A DNA stretch of 64,000 bases. It comes from Streptomyces olivochromogenes (GTDB taxonomy: Bacteria > Actinomycetota > Actinomycetes > Streptomycetales > Streptomycetaceae). The translations under genes were made by a program, and so were the position numbers. Position 1 is the stretch's first letter; every line of letters starts with the position of its first letter. Shown one piece after another: positions 33,361 to 41,182 of the stretch. The DNA lies in contig NZ_JADDRL010000007.1 of NCBI RefSeq assembly GCF_021538895.1, positions 62,001 to 126,000 of the forward strand. The letters run 5' to 3'. The notes below the pieces were generated by a model. It ran no database searches. It was given only the letters and a program-made list of their open reading frames with translations, and was not told where the DNA came from.

Positions 33361-35327
33361 CCGACGACCAGCACGGGGACGGCACGTCGCGGGGGCGCTG
33401 GGATCCGCTGCCCCAGGGCGACTACGACGACGGCGCCACCGCCTTCGTGAAGCTTCCGGAGGGCGGCATCGACGCCCTCCTGGCCGCCGACAGCCCGCTC
33501 GCCGCGCCCGGCCACGGGTACGTGCCGCCGCAGATAACGGTGGCTCCCGCCACGAACGCCGGGACCGATCCGGCGGCCACGGGCACCTGGACCATGCCGG
33601 CCGACGGCACCCAGTGGCCCGACCCGAACGCCGTGCCCCAGGACGCGGGCGCGGACGACCGGTTCACGTACCACCCCGCCGCCACCCAGCAGTGGACCTT
33701 CGAGGAGCCCCCGCCCGCGCCGGCGCCCGCCCCCGGCCACGACGTGACCGGCCAGTGGTCCATCCCCGTCGCGGGCGGCGACCTTCCGGACGAATCGGGC
33801 GAGTTCACCACGTCCTCGCTGGTCGAGCAGTGGGGCGGCACCCCGCCGGCCACCCTCCCCGGCGGCGCGTCCGCGCCCTGGGCGACCGAGCCGGCGGACC
33901 GGTCCTGGGACCACCGGCAGACGGGTCCGGGGACCGAGTCCGAAGCGCCGGCGGGACACCCGCGCGCGGGCGGACAGCCGGCGGACACACGGCCGGGCGA
34001 GGCCCGGACCCAGGAACACGCGCCCGCATCGGGCGCCGACCGCCCCGGCACCGGCGCCCCGTTCGCGGGCGGCTACCCGGAACCGCCGACCGACGGCGAC
34101 ACCGGGACGCTCTCCGGGCACGCCACCGGGACGATGCCCGGGCACGACACCGGCACCTCGGCCGGGCAGGGCCACGACACGTTCGCCGGGCGGAGCCACG
34201 ACACGCTGGGCGGCCGGGGTTCCGAGACGCTGGGCGGCCAGCGGCACGACACGCCGGCCGCGCAGAGCCACGACACCTTGGCCGGACGCGGTTCCGACAC
34301 GCTGGGCGGCCGGGGTTCCGACACCCTCGCCGGGCGGAGTCACGACACGCCGGCCGGGCAGAGCCACGACACTCTGGCGGGGCAGGGTCACGACACCCTG
34401 ACCGGGCGGAGCTCCGACACCTTGGCCGGACGCGGAGCCGGCGTCGTCGCCGGGCACCCCGTGCACGAGGCGGACGCGGCGCGCGAGCCGGCCGAAGACG
34501 CCGAGTCGGGCGAGGCGTTCGCGGCGAGGGAGGCCGACGCCGCCCGCGGGGCCGAGGAGGCCTCTGAGGGGCCCTCTGGGCGCCCCGTGGACCCCGATGC
34601 CACCCCGGATGCCGAACTCGCCCCGGAGGCCGGGGAAACGGCTGCGACGGACGCCGAGTCCGACGACGCGGCGGGCTCCGTCCCGCCGCACGACGACCAC
34701 CCCCTCGCCGCCTACGTCCTGCGCGTCAACGGCGTCGAGCGCCCCGTCTCCGACGCCTGGATCGGCGAGTCCCTGCTGTACGTGCTGCGCGAGCGGCTCG
34801 GACTCGCCGGCGCCAAGGACGGCTGCTCGCAGGGCGAGTGCGGGGCGTGCAACGTCCAGGTGGACGGGCGGCTCGTCGCCTCCTGCCTGGTGCCCGCGGT
34901 CACCGCGGCCGGCAGCGAGGTCCGTACGGTCGAGGGACTCGCCGTCGACGGACAGTCCTCGGACGTGCAGCGGGCGCTCGCCAAGTGCGGCGCGGTGCAG
35001 TGCGGGTTCTGCGTGCCGGGCATGGCGATGACCGTGCACGACCTCCTGGAGGGCAACCCGGCGCCGACCGAACTGGAGGCCCGCCAGGCCCTGTGCGGCA
35101 ACCTGTGCCGCTGCTCCGGCTACCGGGGCGTCCTGGACGCGGTCCAGGAGGTCGTCGCCGAACGCGAGGCGTCCGCCGCGGCGGACGCCGAGACGGACGC
35201 CGACGGGGCACGCATCCCGCACCAGGCAGGTCCCGGAGCCGGCGGCGTCAACCCCTCGGCGTTCGAGGCACACGGCTCACCCGTCGCGCACGACCGGCAC
35301 TACGGCCAGGACGGAGGCCAGGCGTGA
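33357..35327 (+). CDS. [2Fe-2S] subunit of the molybdenum hydroxylase with a very long repetitive N-terminal extension
   Basis: A 656-aa protein from GTG 33357. Only residues about 449-610 are the CoxS-type subunit, normally about 160 aa: plant-type cluster CSQGECGAC...C and the proximal cluster CGFC ... CGNLCRCSGY. Residues 1-440 are acidic, Pro/Thr-rich and disordered. They include eleven near-perfect octapeptides of the SHDTLAGR type (34170-34433), and several WTMP/WSIP-like short motifs (GTWTMP, QQWTF, GQWSIP). The frame is continuous, the codon use is host-like, and start and stop overlap the neighbours, so the extension is a real part of the gene. Confidence 0.88.
   Translation: MTDDQHGDGTSRGRWDPLPQGDYDDGATAFVKLPEGGIDALLAADSPLAAPGHGYVPPQITVAPATNAGTDPAATGTWTMPADGTQWPDPNAVPQDAGADDRFTYHPAATQQWTFEEPPPAPAPAPGHDVTGQWSIPVAGGDLPDESGEFTTSSLVEQWGGTPPATLPGGASAPWATEPADRSWDHRQTGPGTESEAPAGHPRAGGQPADTRPGEARTQEHAPASGADRPGTGAPFAGGYPEPPTDGDTGTLSGHATGTMPGHDTGTSAGQGHDTFAGRSHDTLGGRGSETLGGQRHDTPAAQSHDTLAGRGSDTLGGRGSDTLAGRSHDTPAGQSHDTLAGQGHDTLTGRSSDTLAGRGAGVVAGHPVHEADAAREPAEDAESGEAFAAREADAARGAEEASEGPSGRPVDPDATPDAELAPEAGETAATDAESDDAAGSVPPHDDHPLAAYVLRVNGVERPVSDAWIGESLLYVLRERLGLAGAKDGCSQGECGACNVQVDGRLVASCLVPAVTAAGSEVRTVEGLAVDGQSSDVQRALAKCGAVQCGFCVPGMAMTVHDLLEGNPAPTELEARQALCGNLCRCSGYRGVLDAVQEVVAEREASAAADAETDADGARIPHQAGPGAGGVNPSAFEAHGSPVAHDRHYGQDGGQA
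34170..34433 (+). repeat. 24-bp coding tandem repeat (11 units)
   Basis: Eleven 24-bp units encode octapeptides such as GHDTFAGR, SHDTLGGR, GSDTLAGR and SHDTPAGQ. The units are in frame and of equal length, so copy number can change without frameshift. Confidence 0.95.
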
Positions 35328-37624
35328 GCAACGACGCCGCCACCGCGGACGCCCCCGACGCCCCCGAGGGCCCGCCGCACGGCCTCGGCTCCTCCCTGCC
35401 GCCGGCCGACGCCCGCGCCAAGACCGAGGGCACGTTCCCGTACGCGGCCGACCTGTGGGCCGAGGGCCTGCTGTGGGCGGCCGTCCTGCGCTCCCCGCAC
35501 CCGCATGCGCGCATCGTGTCCATCGACACCTCCCACGCGCGCGAGATGCCGGGCGTACGGGCCGTCGTGACCCACGAGGACGTGCCCGGCACCCCGCGCC
35601 ACGGCCGGGGCACCCCCGACCGCCCGGTGTTCGCCTCCGAGGTCGTGCGCCACCACGGCGAGCCCATCGCCGCCGTCGCCGCCGACCACCCGGACACCGC
35701 GCGGATGGCCGCCGCGGCCGTCATCGTCGAGTACGAGGTGCTCGACCCGGTGACCGACCCGGAGCAGGCCTTCGAGGCCGAACCGCTGCACCCCGACGGC
35801 AACCTGATCCGGCACATCCCGCTGCACCACGGCGACCCGGAGGCGGCCGCCGAGATCGTCGTCGAGGGCCTGTACCGCATCGGCCGCCAAGACCCCGCCC
35901 CCATAGGGGCCGAGGCGGGCCTCGCCGTGCCCCGCCCCGACGGCGGCGTCGAGCTGTACCTGGCCTCCACCGACCCGCACGCCGACCGCAACTCGGCCGC
36001 CGCGTGCTACGGCCTGTCGCCTGAACGGGTGAAGATCGTGGTCACCGGTGTGCCCGGCGCCACCGCCGACCGCGAGGACCAGGGCTTCCAGATCCCGCTC
36101 GGCCTGCTGGCCCTGAAAACCGGCTGCCCGGTGAAGCTGACGGCGACCCGCGAGGAGTCCTTCCTCGGTCACGTCCACCGCCACCCGACCCTCCTGCGCT
36201 ACCGCCACCACGCCGACGCCGAGGGCAAGCTGGTCAAGGTCGAGGCGCAGATCCTGCTGGACGCCGGCGCCTACGCCGACACCTCCGGCGAGGCCCTGGC
36301 CGCCGCCGTCTCCTTCGCCTGCGGTCCGTACGTCGTCCCGAACGCCTTCATCGAGGGCTGGGCCGTCCGCACCAACAACCCGCCCTCCGGCCATGTGCGC
36401 GGGGAGGGTGCCATGCAGGTGTGCGCCGCCTACGAGGCGCAGATGGACAAGCTCGCCAAGAAGGTCGGCCTGGACCCGGCCGAGCTGCGGCTGCGCAACG
36501 TCCTCGCGACCGGCGACGTCCTGCCCATCGGCCAGACGGTGACCTGCCCGGCCCCCGTCGCCGAACTCCTCCAGGCGGTACGGGACTTCCCGCTCCCGCA
36601 GCTTCCCAAGGACACCCCCGAGGACGAGTGGCTGCTGCCCGGCGGCCCCGAGGGCGCGGGCGAGCCGGGCGCGGTGCGCCGGGGCGTCGGCTACGGCCTG
36701 GGCATGGTGCACATGCTCGGCGCGGAGGGCGCCGACGAGGTCTCGACGGCGACGGTGAAGGTCCACGACGGCGTGGCCACCGTCCTGTGCGCGGCCGTGG
36801 AGAGCGGCCAGGGCTTCACCACGCTCGCCCGGCAGATCGTCCAGGACACGCTGGGCATCGACGAGGTGCACGTGGCGCCGGTCGACACCGACCAGCCCCC
36901 GGCGGGCGCGGGCTGCCGCGGCCGTCACACCTGGGTGTCCGGTGGTGCGGTGGAGCGGGCGGCGAAGATGGTCCGCACGCAGCTCCTGCAGCCCCTGGCG
37001 CACAAGTTCGGCATGTCCACCGAACTGCTGCAGATCACCGACGGCAAGATCACCTCGTACGACGGCGTGCTGTCGACCACCGTCACCGAGGCGCTGGACG
37101 GCAAGGAGCTGTGGGCCACCGCGCAGTGCCGCCCGCACCCCACCGAGCCGCTCAACGCCGACGGCCAGGGCGACGCCTTCGTCGGCCTCGCCTTCTGCGC
37201 GATCCGCGCGGTGGTGGACGTCGACATCGAGCTCGGCTCCGTGCGCGTCGTGGAGCTGGCCGTCGCCCAGGACGTGGGCCGGATCCTCAACCCGACGCAG
37301 CTCGCCGCGCGCATCGAGGCGGGCGTCACCCAGGGCGTCGGCATCGCGCTCACCGAGAATCTGCGCACCCCGCGCGGCCTGATCCGCCACCCCGACCTCA
37401 CGGGCTACGCCCTCCCGACGGCCCTGGACGCCCCGGACATCCGGATCGTCAGGCTGATCGAGGAGCGGGACGTGGTCGCCCCCTTCGGCGCGAAGTCGGT
37501 CAGCGCGGTCCCGGTCGTGACCTCCCCGGCGGCCATCGCCTCCGCCGTGCGCGCCGCGACGGGCCGCCCGGTGAACCGCCTGCCGATCCGCCCGCAGGCG
37601 GCGGTGGTGACGACCGGCCAGTGA
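35324..37624 (+). CDS. Molybdopterin-binding subunit of a xanthine dehydrogenase-type enzyme, catalytic Glu absent
   Basis: A 766-aa large subunit (CoxL/XdhC fold) from GTG 35324, coupled to the iron-sulfur gene. The N-terminal domain (DARAKTEGTFPYAADLWAEGLLWAAVLRSPHPHARI) and molybdopterin-contacting segments (HVRGEGAMQ; GRHTWVSGGAVERA) are present. The active-site loop that normally reads GxKGVGE reads GAKSVSA at 722-728, so the Glu that activates the Mo-OH group is replaced by Ala728. The substrate is unknown. Either a divergent chemistry or a lost activity is possible; the intact operon argues against decay. Confidence 0.87.
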   Translation: MSNDAATADAPDAPEGPPHGLGSSLPPADARAKTEGTFPYAADLWAEGLLWAAVLRSPHPHARIVSIDTSHAREMPGVRAVVTHEDVPGTPRHGRGTPDRPVFASEVVRHHGEPIAAVAADHPDTARMAAAAVIVEYEVLDPVTDPEQAFEAEPLHPDGNLIRHIPLHHGDPEAAAEIVVEGLYRIGRQDPAPIGAEAGLAVPRPDGGVELYLASTDPHADRNSAAACYGLSPERVKIVVTGVPGATADREDQGFQIPLGLLALKTGCPVKLTATREESFLGHVHRHPTLLRYRHHADAEGKLVKVEAQILLDAGAYADTSGEALAAAVSFACGPYVVPNAFIEGWAVRTNNPPSGHVRGEGAMQVCAAYEAQMDKLAKKVGLDPAELRLRNVLATGDVLPIGQTVTCPAPVAELLQAVRDFPLPQLPKDTPEDEWLLPGGPEGAGEPGAVRRGVGYGLGMVHMLGAEGADEVSTATVKVHDGVATVLCAAVESGQGFTTLARQIVQDTLGIDEVHVAPVDTDQPPAGAGCRGRHTWVSGGAVERAAKMVRTQLLQPLAHKFGMSTELLQITDGKITSYDGVLSTTVTEALDGKELWATAQCRPHPTEPLNADGQGDAFVGLAFCAIRAVVDVDIELGSVRVVELAVAQDVGRILNPTQLAARIEAGVTQGVGIALTENLRTPRGLIRHPDLTGYALPTALDAPDIRIVRLIEERDVVAPFGAKSVSAVPVVTSPAAIASAVRAATGRPVNRLPIRPQAAVVTTGQ

Positions 37625-37760
37625 GCCCCCGCGGGCGATCGCGGGAGCCCCCCGTGTCCGGCGGCGCGTCCGGTGGCGTGTTCGTGCGGGTCACCCTGGG
37701 GCGGAACGGATGGGCGTCACCCGGCGTCTTGTGCCGAGGGCCCGTTGTCAGTGGTGCGGC

Positions 37761-37766
37761 GTAGTG
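37761..37766 (+). promoter_or_regulatory. -10 element upstream of the SUKH gene
   Basis: TAGTGT at 37761-37766 lies about 110 nt before ATG 37875, in the 250-nt gap after the hydroxylase operon, which shows no other gene. Confidence 0.3.
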
Positions 37767-37874
37767 TTCTGGTCAGTGGGGGACGGCCGCTTCCGACGGG
37801 AGGCCGGACGCCGGCCGTGACGTGCCCCGCCGGGGACTGTGCACGACGAGGTACGACCGAAATCGGGGGGAGCG

Positions 37875-39032
37875 ATGAGCACGACCGACGCCGGTGTCGC
37901 GGCGATCACCCTGACCGAGGACCAACTCGGTCTGTACGTCACACACGCGCCGACGCGCGACCTGCTCACGGGTCCCGGACTGCCCGGCAGCAGCGGCCTG
38001 TTGACCTTCGAGCCGCTGCGCACGGCGGGCCTGCGCACCCTCGCGGACGCGACGGACGGCCCCTCACGGCTGGCGGAGGAGCTGCGCGACCGGCTGGTGA
38101 TAGGGGAACTGGTCGGCCCGGCGGGCATGCTGCGCGAGGCGGTCCTGCTCGACGGCGGCACGGGCGAGATCAGCACCGCGCACCTCTTCGCCCCGGACCC
38201 GCTGCCTCTCGCGTCGTCCCTGGCGACCCTGCTGCGCTTCGCGGCGGTCACGGAGGAGCTGGCCGGTCTGCGCGGCCGTTTCGCCTCCTTCGCCGGGCAG
38301 TACGGCCCGAAGGTGGCGAGCGAGGTGTCCCGCCGGCTCCTCGCCCTCTTCGAGGAGGACGCCGACGGTCGGGTGCCGCCCTACTGGAAGGCGGCCGCGC
38401 TGATCCGCCCCCTCGCCCTGGCCGCGGGCCCCGGCGGGGACTTCGGCCTGACCCTGGACGTCCCGGCCCGCCTCCTGGACCAGGAGTTCGGACAGGGCCG
38501 GGTGGCCCGCTTCGAGGACGTCGACTTCCCGGCCACGCTCACCCACGAGCCGACCCGCCGCTTCCTGCGCGAGACCGGCCTGCCCGAGGACGCGGTCCTC
38601 TTCCGGCTGGACACGGACGTCCCCCTGCCGACCCTGACGGAGTACTACGAGGACGAGCGAGCCGGCGAATACCCCCTGGACGCCCTCCCGGCCCACGCCG
38701 ACCACCTCATACGCCTCGGATACCTGGTCGAGGACAACAGCCTGGTGGTCGACGGCAGGACCGGCGCCGTCCTGAACTTCAGCGAGCCCGAGGCGAGCCT
38801 GAACCCCCTCAACACGGACGTCTCCACGCTCGCGTACACGCTCTGGCTCCTGCACCACGAGCGCACGATCGACGCCCACCTGGGCCATGAGCTGACCACC
38901 GAGGCCTACGCCCAGCTGGCCGCCACGATGCTCCACACCCTGGTGGCCGTCGACCCCACCGCCGCGACGACGGACGCCGCGTGCCACTACTGGACGGAGA
39001 CCTTCCAGGACGAGGCGGGCGGCGTCCTGTGA
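37875..39032 (+). CDS. SUKH-4-type immunity-family protein, probably two domains
   Basis: A 385-aa protein; ATG 37875 follows GGGGGGAG. Two similar halves are visible: LPGSSGLLTFEPLRTAGLRTL...VIGELVGPAGMLREAVLLDGGTGEIS and LTHEPTRRFLRETGLPEDAVLF...HLIRLGYLVEDNSLVVDGRTGAVLNF. Each is a beta-rich SUKH pattern with the typical dG-tG-x turn. SUKH proteins often neutralise toxin domains of contact-dependent or type VII systems, yet no toxin gene is adjacent, so an orphan immunity or a housekeeping use is equally possible. Confidence 0.7.
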   Translation: MSTTDAGVAAITLTEDQLGLYVTHAPTRDLLTGPGLPGSSGLLTFEPLRTAGLRTLADATDGPSRLAEELRDRLVIGELVGPAGMLREAVLLDGGTGEISTAHLFAPDPLPLASSLATLLRFAAVTEELAGLRGRFASFAGQYGPKVASEVSRRLLALFEEDADGRVPPYWKAAALIRPLALAAGPGGDFGLTLDVPARLLDQEFGQGRVARFEDVDFPATLTHEPTRRFLRETGLPEDAVLFRLDTDVPLPTLTEYYEDERAGEYPLDALPAHADHLIRLGYLVEDNSLVVDGRTGAVLNFSEPEASLNPLNTDVSTLAYTLWLLHHERTIDAHLGHELTTEAYAQLAATMLHTLVAVDPTAATTDAACHYWTETFQDEAGGVL

Positions 39033-39397
39033 CCGTCGGTCGCGTCGTCCGCCCGTAGCGGGCACCCGGTACCGACCCGCGCACCGAGCTCGTCCCGCAG
39101 GGCGGCGAGTTCGGCCATCCGCTCGTCGATCACCCGGATCTTGTCCTCGAACAGTGCCGACAGCGCCGTGGCGGAGTCCGGCGCGTCCCGCAGTTCCGCA
39201 CCGTGCCGGGCGATCTCGGCCAGCGAGAAGCCGAGGGCCTGGGCGGTGCGGACGTACAGCAGCCAGGGCACCGTTTCCGGCGGAAAGTCGCGGTAGCCGT
39301 TGGCCAGCCGCCGCCCCTCGACGAGGCCCACCTTCTCGTAGAAGCGAAGGGTGTCCCTGGTCATCCCGGTCTGCTCGGCCAGCTCACCGATACGCAT
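38987..39397 (-). CDS. MerR-family transcriptional regulator
   Basis: A 136-aa MerR regulator. The winged helix (MRIGELAEQTGMTRDTLRFYEKVGLVEGRRLANGYRDF) is followed by a dimerisation helix with DELGARVGTGC; a single Cys near residue 115 could take part in sensing. It overlaps the end of the SUKH gene by 46 nt on the opposite strand. A MerR-type promoter with a 19-bp spacer stands in front of the divergent membrane-protein gene, its likely target. Confidence 0.9.
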   Translation of the reverse strand: MRIGELAEQTGMTRDTLRFYEKVGLVEGRRLANGYRDFPPETVPWLLYVRTAQALGFSLAEIARHGAELRDAPDSATALSALFEDKIRVIDERMAELAALRDELGARVGTGCPLRADDATDGHRTPPASSWKVSVQ

Positions 39398-39419
39398 GAT
39401 CCCCCGTCGGATCGTGGGC

Positions 39420-39450
39420 TTGACCTTGGACAGTACTCCAGTGTTTAGCG
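39420..39450 (+). promoter_or_regulatory. MerR-type promoter with 19-bp spacer
   Basis: TTGACC (39420-39425), then 19 nt containing TTGGAcagtacTCCAG, then TTAGCG (39445-39450). The overlong spacer with an inverted repeat between the hexamers is the hallmark of MerR activation. The GTG of the target is at 39460, so its mRNA is probably leaderless. Confidence 0.5.
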
Positions 39451-39459
39451 TCGGGCGTC

Positions 39460-39894
39460 GTGAACCGACTCCTTTCGCCTTCCCGTCCCGCCTACCTCCG
39501 CCTCGTCCGGGCCAGCGCCTGGTACGACCTGGTCGTCACCGCCGGTTTCGCGACACCGTGGACCTACGCGCTGCTGCACGACGCCCTCTCCTCCCTGGGC
39601 GAGGCCACCGGCCTGGGCACCCTGCCCGCCCTCGACCCGATGCAGACCCTCTACGCGAACCTGATGGGCTCGGTCGTGGTGATCTGGTCCCTCCTGCGGA
39701 TCACCCGCCCCCTCCCCGTCCACGGCCTCTACGACGGCGCCGCCCGCACCCTCTTCGCCCTGTGGCAGGCCTACGCCCTGACCACCCAGGGCCTCCCCGC
39801 CCTCCTGTGGCCCTTCTTCGCACTGGAGACAGCCTTCGGGGCCGCCCAACTCGTCCCGTGGTTGCGTCAGAGGGACTGGAGCAGTGCTGTGTAG
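39460..39894 (+). CDS. Small integral membrane protein, probable MerR target
   Basis: A 144-aa protein from GTG 39460 with four hydrophobic segments (LVVTAGFATPWTYALLHDAL, YANLMGSVVVIWSLL, TLFALWQAYALTTQGLPALLWPFF, and part of the C-terminus). It is not one of the known drug exporters. Its frame overlaps the end of the convergent ABC ATPase gene by 28 nt. Control by the MerR protein is inferred from the intervening promoter. Confidence 0.75.
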   Translation: MNRLLSPSRPAYLRLVRASAWYDLVVTAGFATPWTYALLHDALSSLGEATGLGTLPALDPMQTLYANLMGSVVVIWSLLRITRPLPVHGLYDGAARTLFALWQAYALTTQGLPALLWPFFALETAFGAAQLVPWLRQRDWSSAV

Positions 39895-40598
39895 GCTCCT
39901 TCCGCGCTCCTGCCCTCGGCCGTTCCCGCGGGGGTGTGGGACAGGAACTCGGCGGTCGTGCCGCTGAGCACCAGCCGTCCGGACGCCAGGATCGACACGT
40001 GGTCCGCCTCCTTGGCGAGATCGGCCACGTCGTGGGTGGACATCAGGACGCTCACGTCCTGTTTCAGGCTCGCCAGCAGGTCCCGGAAGACGCGGCGCTG
40101 ACGCGGGTCCATGCCCGCCGTCGGCTCGTCCAGGAGCAGTACGCGCGCCTCGTGCACGAGGGCACAGGCCACGCCGACCCTGCGCAGTTGCCCTCCGGAG
40201 AGCCGGTCCGTCCTTTCCCTCGCGTTTCTGCCCATCTCCACACGGGCCAACGCCCGGGGTGCTTCGTCCCAGGCGGTGCGCCGGTTCATCCCCTTCAGCC
40301 ACCCCGCGTAGGCGACGTACTCCCGCACGGTGAGTGAGGGCAGCGGGGTGATCGTCTGTGGCATCCAGGCCACCGCACGGCGGTAGTCCTTGGACCGCGC
40401 GGAGATGCCGTCGAGCGTCACCGTCCCCTTTCGGGGGGAGGTGACCCCCGCGGCGAGCTTCAGCAGGGTCGACTTTCCGGCGCCGTTGGGCCCGAGCAGG
40501 ATCGTCAGTCCGCCCGGCAGCCGGTAGTCGAAGTCCGAGAGCACGGGACGCCGACGGCGGCCGTACCCATAGCTGCAGGATTCCAGTACGACGGTCAT
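39867..40598 (-). CDS. ABC transporter ATP-binding protein
   Basis: A 243-aa ABC ATPase; ATG 40598 follows GGAGG at 5 nt. Walker A GPNGAGKST, the signature LSGGQLRRVGVA and Walker B VLLLDEP with TAGMDP are all present, then the H-loop STHD. It is the fourth and last gene of a minus-strand operon and overlaps the stop of the membrane-protein gene by four bases (ATGA). The partner membrane proteins have no classical permease signature, so export of the small secreted protein, or bacitracin-type self-protection, are both possible. Confidence 0.9.
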   Translation of the reverse strand: MTVVLESCSYGYGRRRRPVLSDFDYRLPGGLTILLGPNGAGKSTLLKLAAGVTSPRKGTVTLDGISARSKDYRRAVAWMPQTITPLPSLTVREYVAYAGWLKGMNRRTAWDEAPRALARVEMGRNARERTDRLSGGQLRRVGVACALVHEARVLLLDEPTAGMDPRQRRVFRDLLASLKQDVSVLMSTHDVADLAKEADHVSILASGRLVLSGTTAEFLSHTPAGTAEGRSAEGAYTALLQSL

Positions 40599-41182
40599 GC
40601 GGACCTCCGAGCGAAGATGAGATGTGCGCCGATCCCGGCGGCGAGCATCAGTGCGGCGCCGGCGGTGGCGTACCAGGTGTGGGCCGGTTCGAGCAGCACG
40701 GTCCACGGATACGGATCGTTCGGGCGGCGCAGACCGAACATGACCACCAACAGCGGCCACACCGCCGGCATCAGCACGGCGGAGCTGCCGAAGAGGGCGC
40801 CGCACAGCAGGGTGAGTCCCACCAGGAAAGCGGTGTTGCGGCCCAGGGACTCGGCGGCACGGGAACCGGTCGCGGCTGCCACGGCGGAACCCACCGGGGA
40901 GGTGAGCGCGACGACGCCGAGCGCGAGCAGAGCGTCGTACCCCCGCACCCACCGGGTTCCCGAGTCCTCCGCCGAGCCGAACCGTGATCCGAGGCAGTTG
41001 AACAGGATCGCCGCCGGTACGAGCGGCACGAAGATCATGGCCTGCACCCCTTCCGAGGTGCCCAGCGATATCGACGGCAGGTGAACCGGGCCGTCCTGGA
41101 CGACGGCGGCCAGCAGGAGGAACAACAGGAGTCCGGCCGGCAGGTGAGTGTGCACCCGCCGCGCCTTGAGCCACCAGGTCAT
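40595..41182 (-). CDS. Membrane protein, ABC operon (probable permease)
   Basis: A 195-aa protein with about five hydrophobic segments (HLPAGLLLFLLLAAVV, AMIFVPLVPAAILFNCLG, ALLALGVVALTSPVGSAVAA, TAFLVGLTLLCGALFGSSAVLMPAVWPLLVVMFG, and YATAGAALMLAAGIGAHLIF). ATG 41182 overlaps the previous stop (ATGA) and the stop overlaps the ATPase ATG. It is likely a membrane subunit of the transporter. No homologous family was recognised. Confidence 0.75.
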   Translation of the reverse strand: MTWWLKARRVHTHLPAGLLLFLLLAAVVQDGPVHLPSISLGTSEGVQAMIFVPLVPAAILFNCLGSRFGSAEDSGTRWVRGYDALLALGVVALTSPVGSAVAAATGSRAAESLGRNTAFLVGLTLLCGALFGSSAVLMPAVWPLLVVMFGLRRPNDPYPWTVLLEPAHTWYATAGAALMLAAGIGAHLIFARRSA

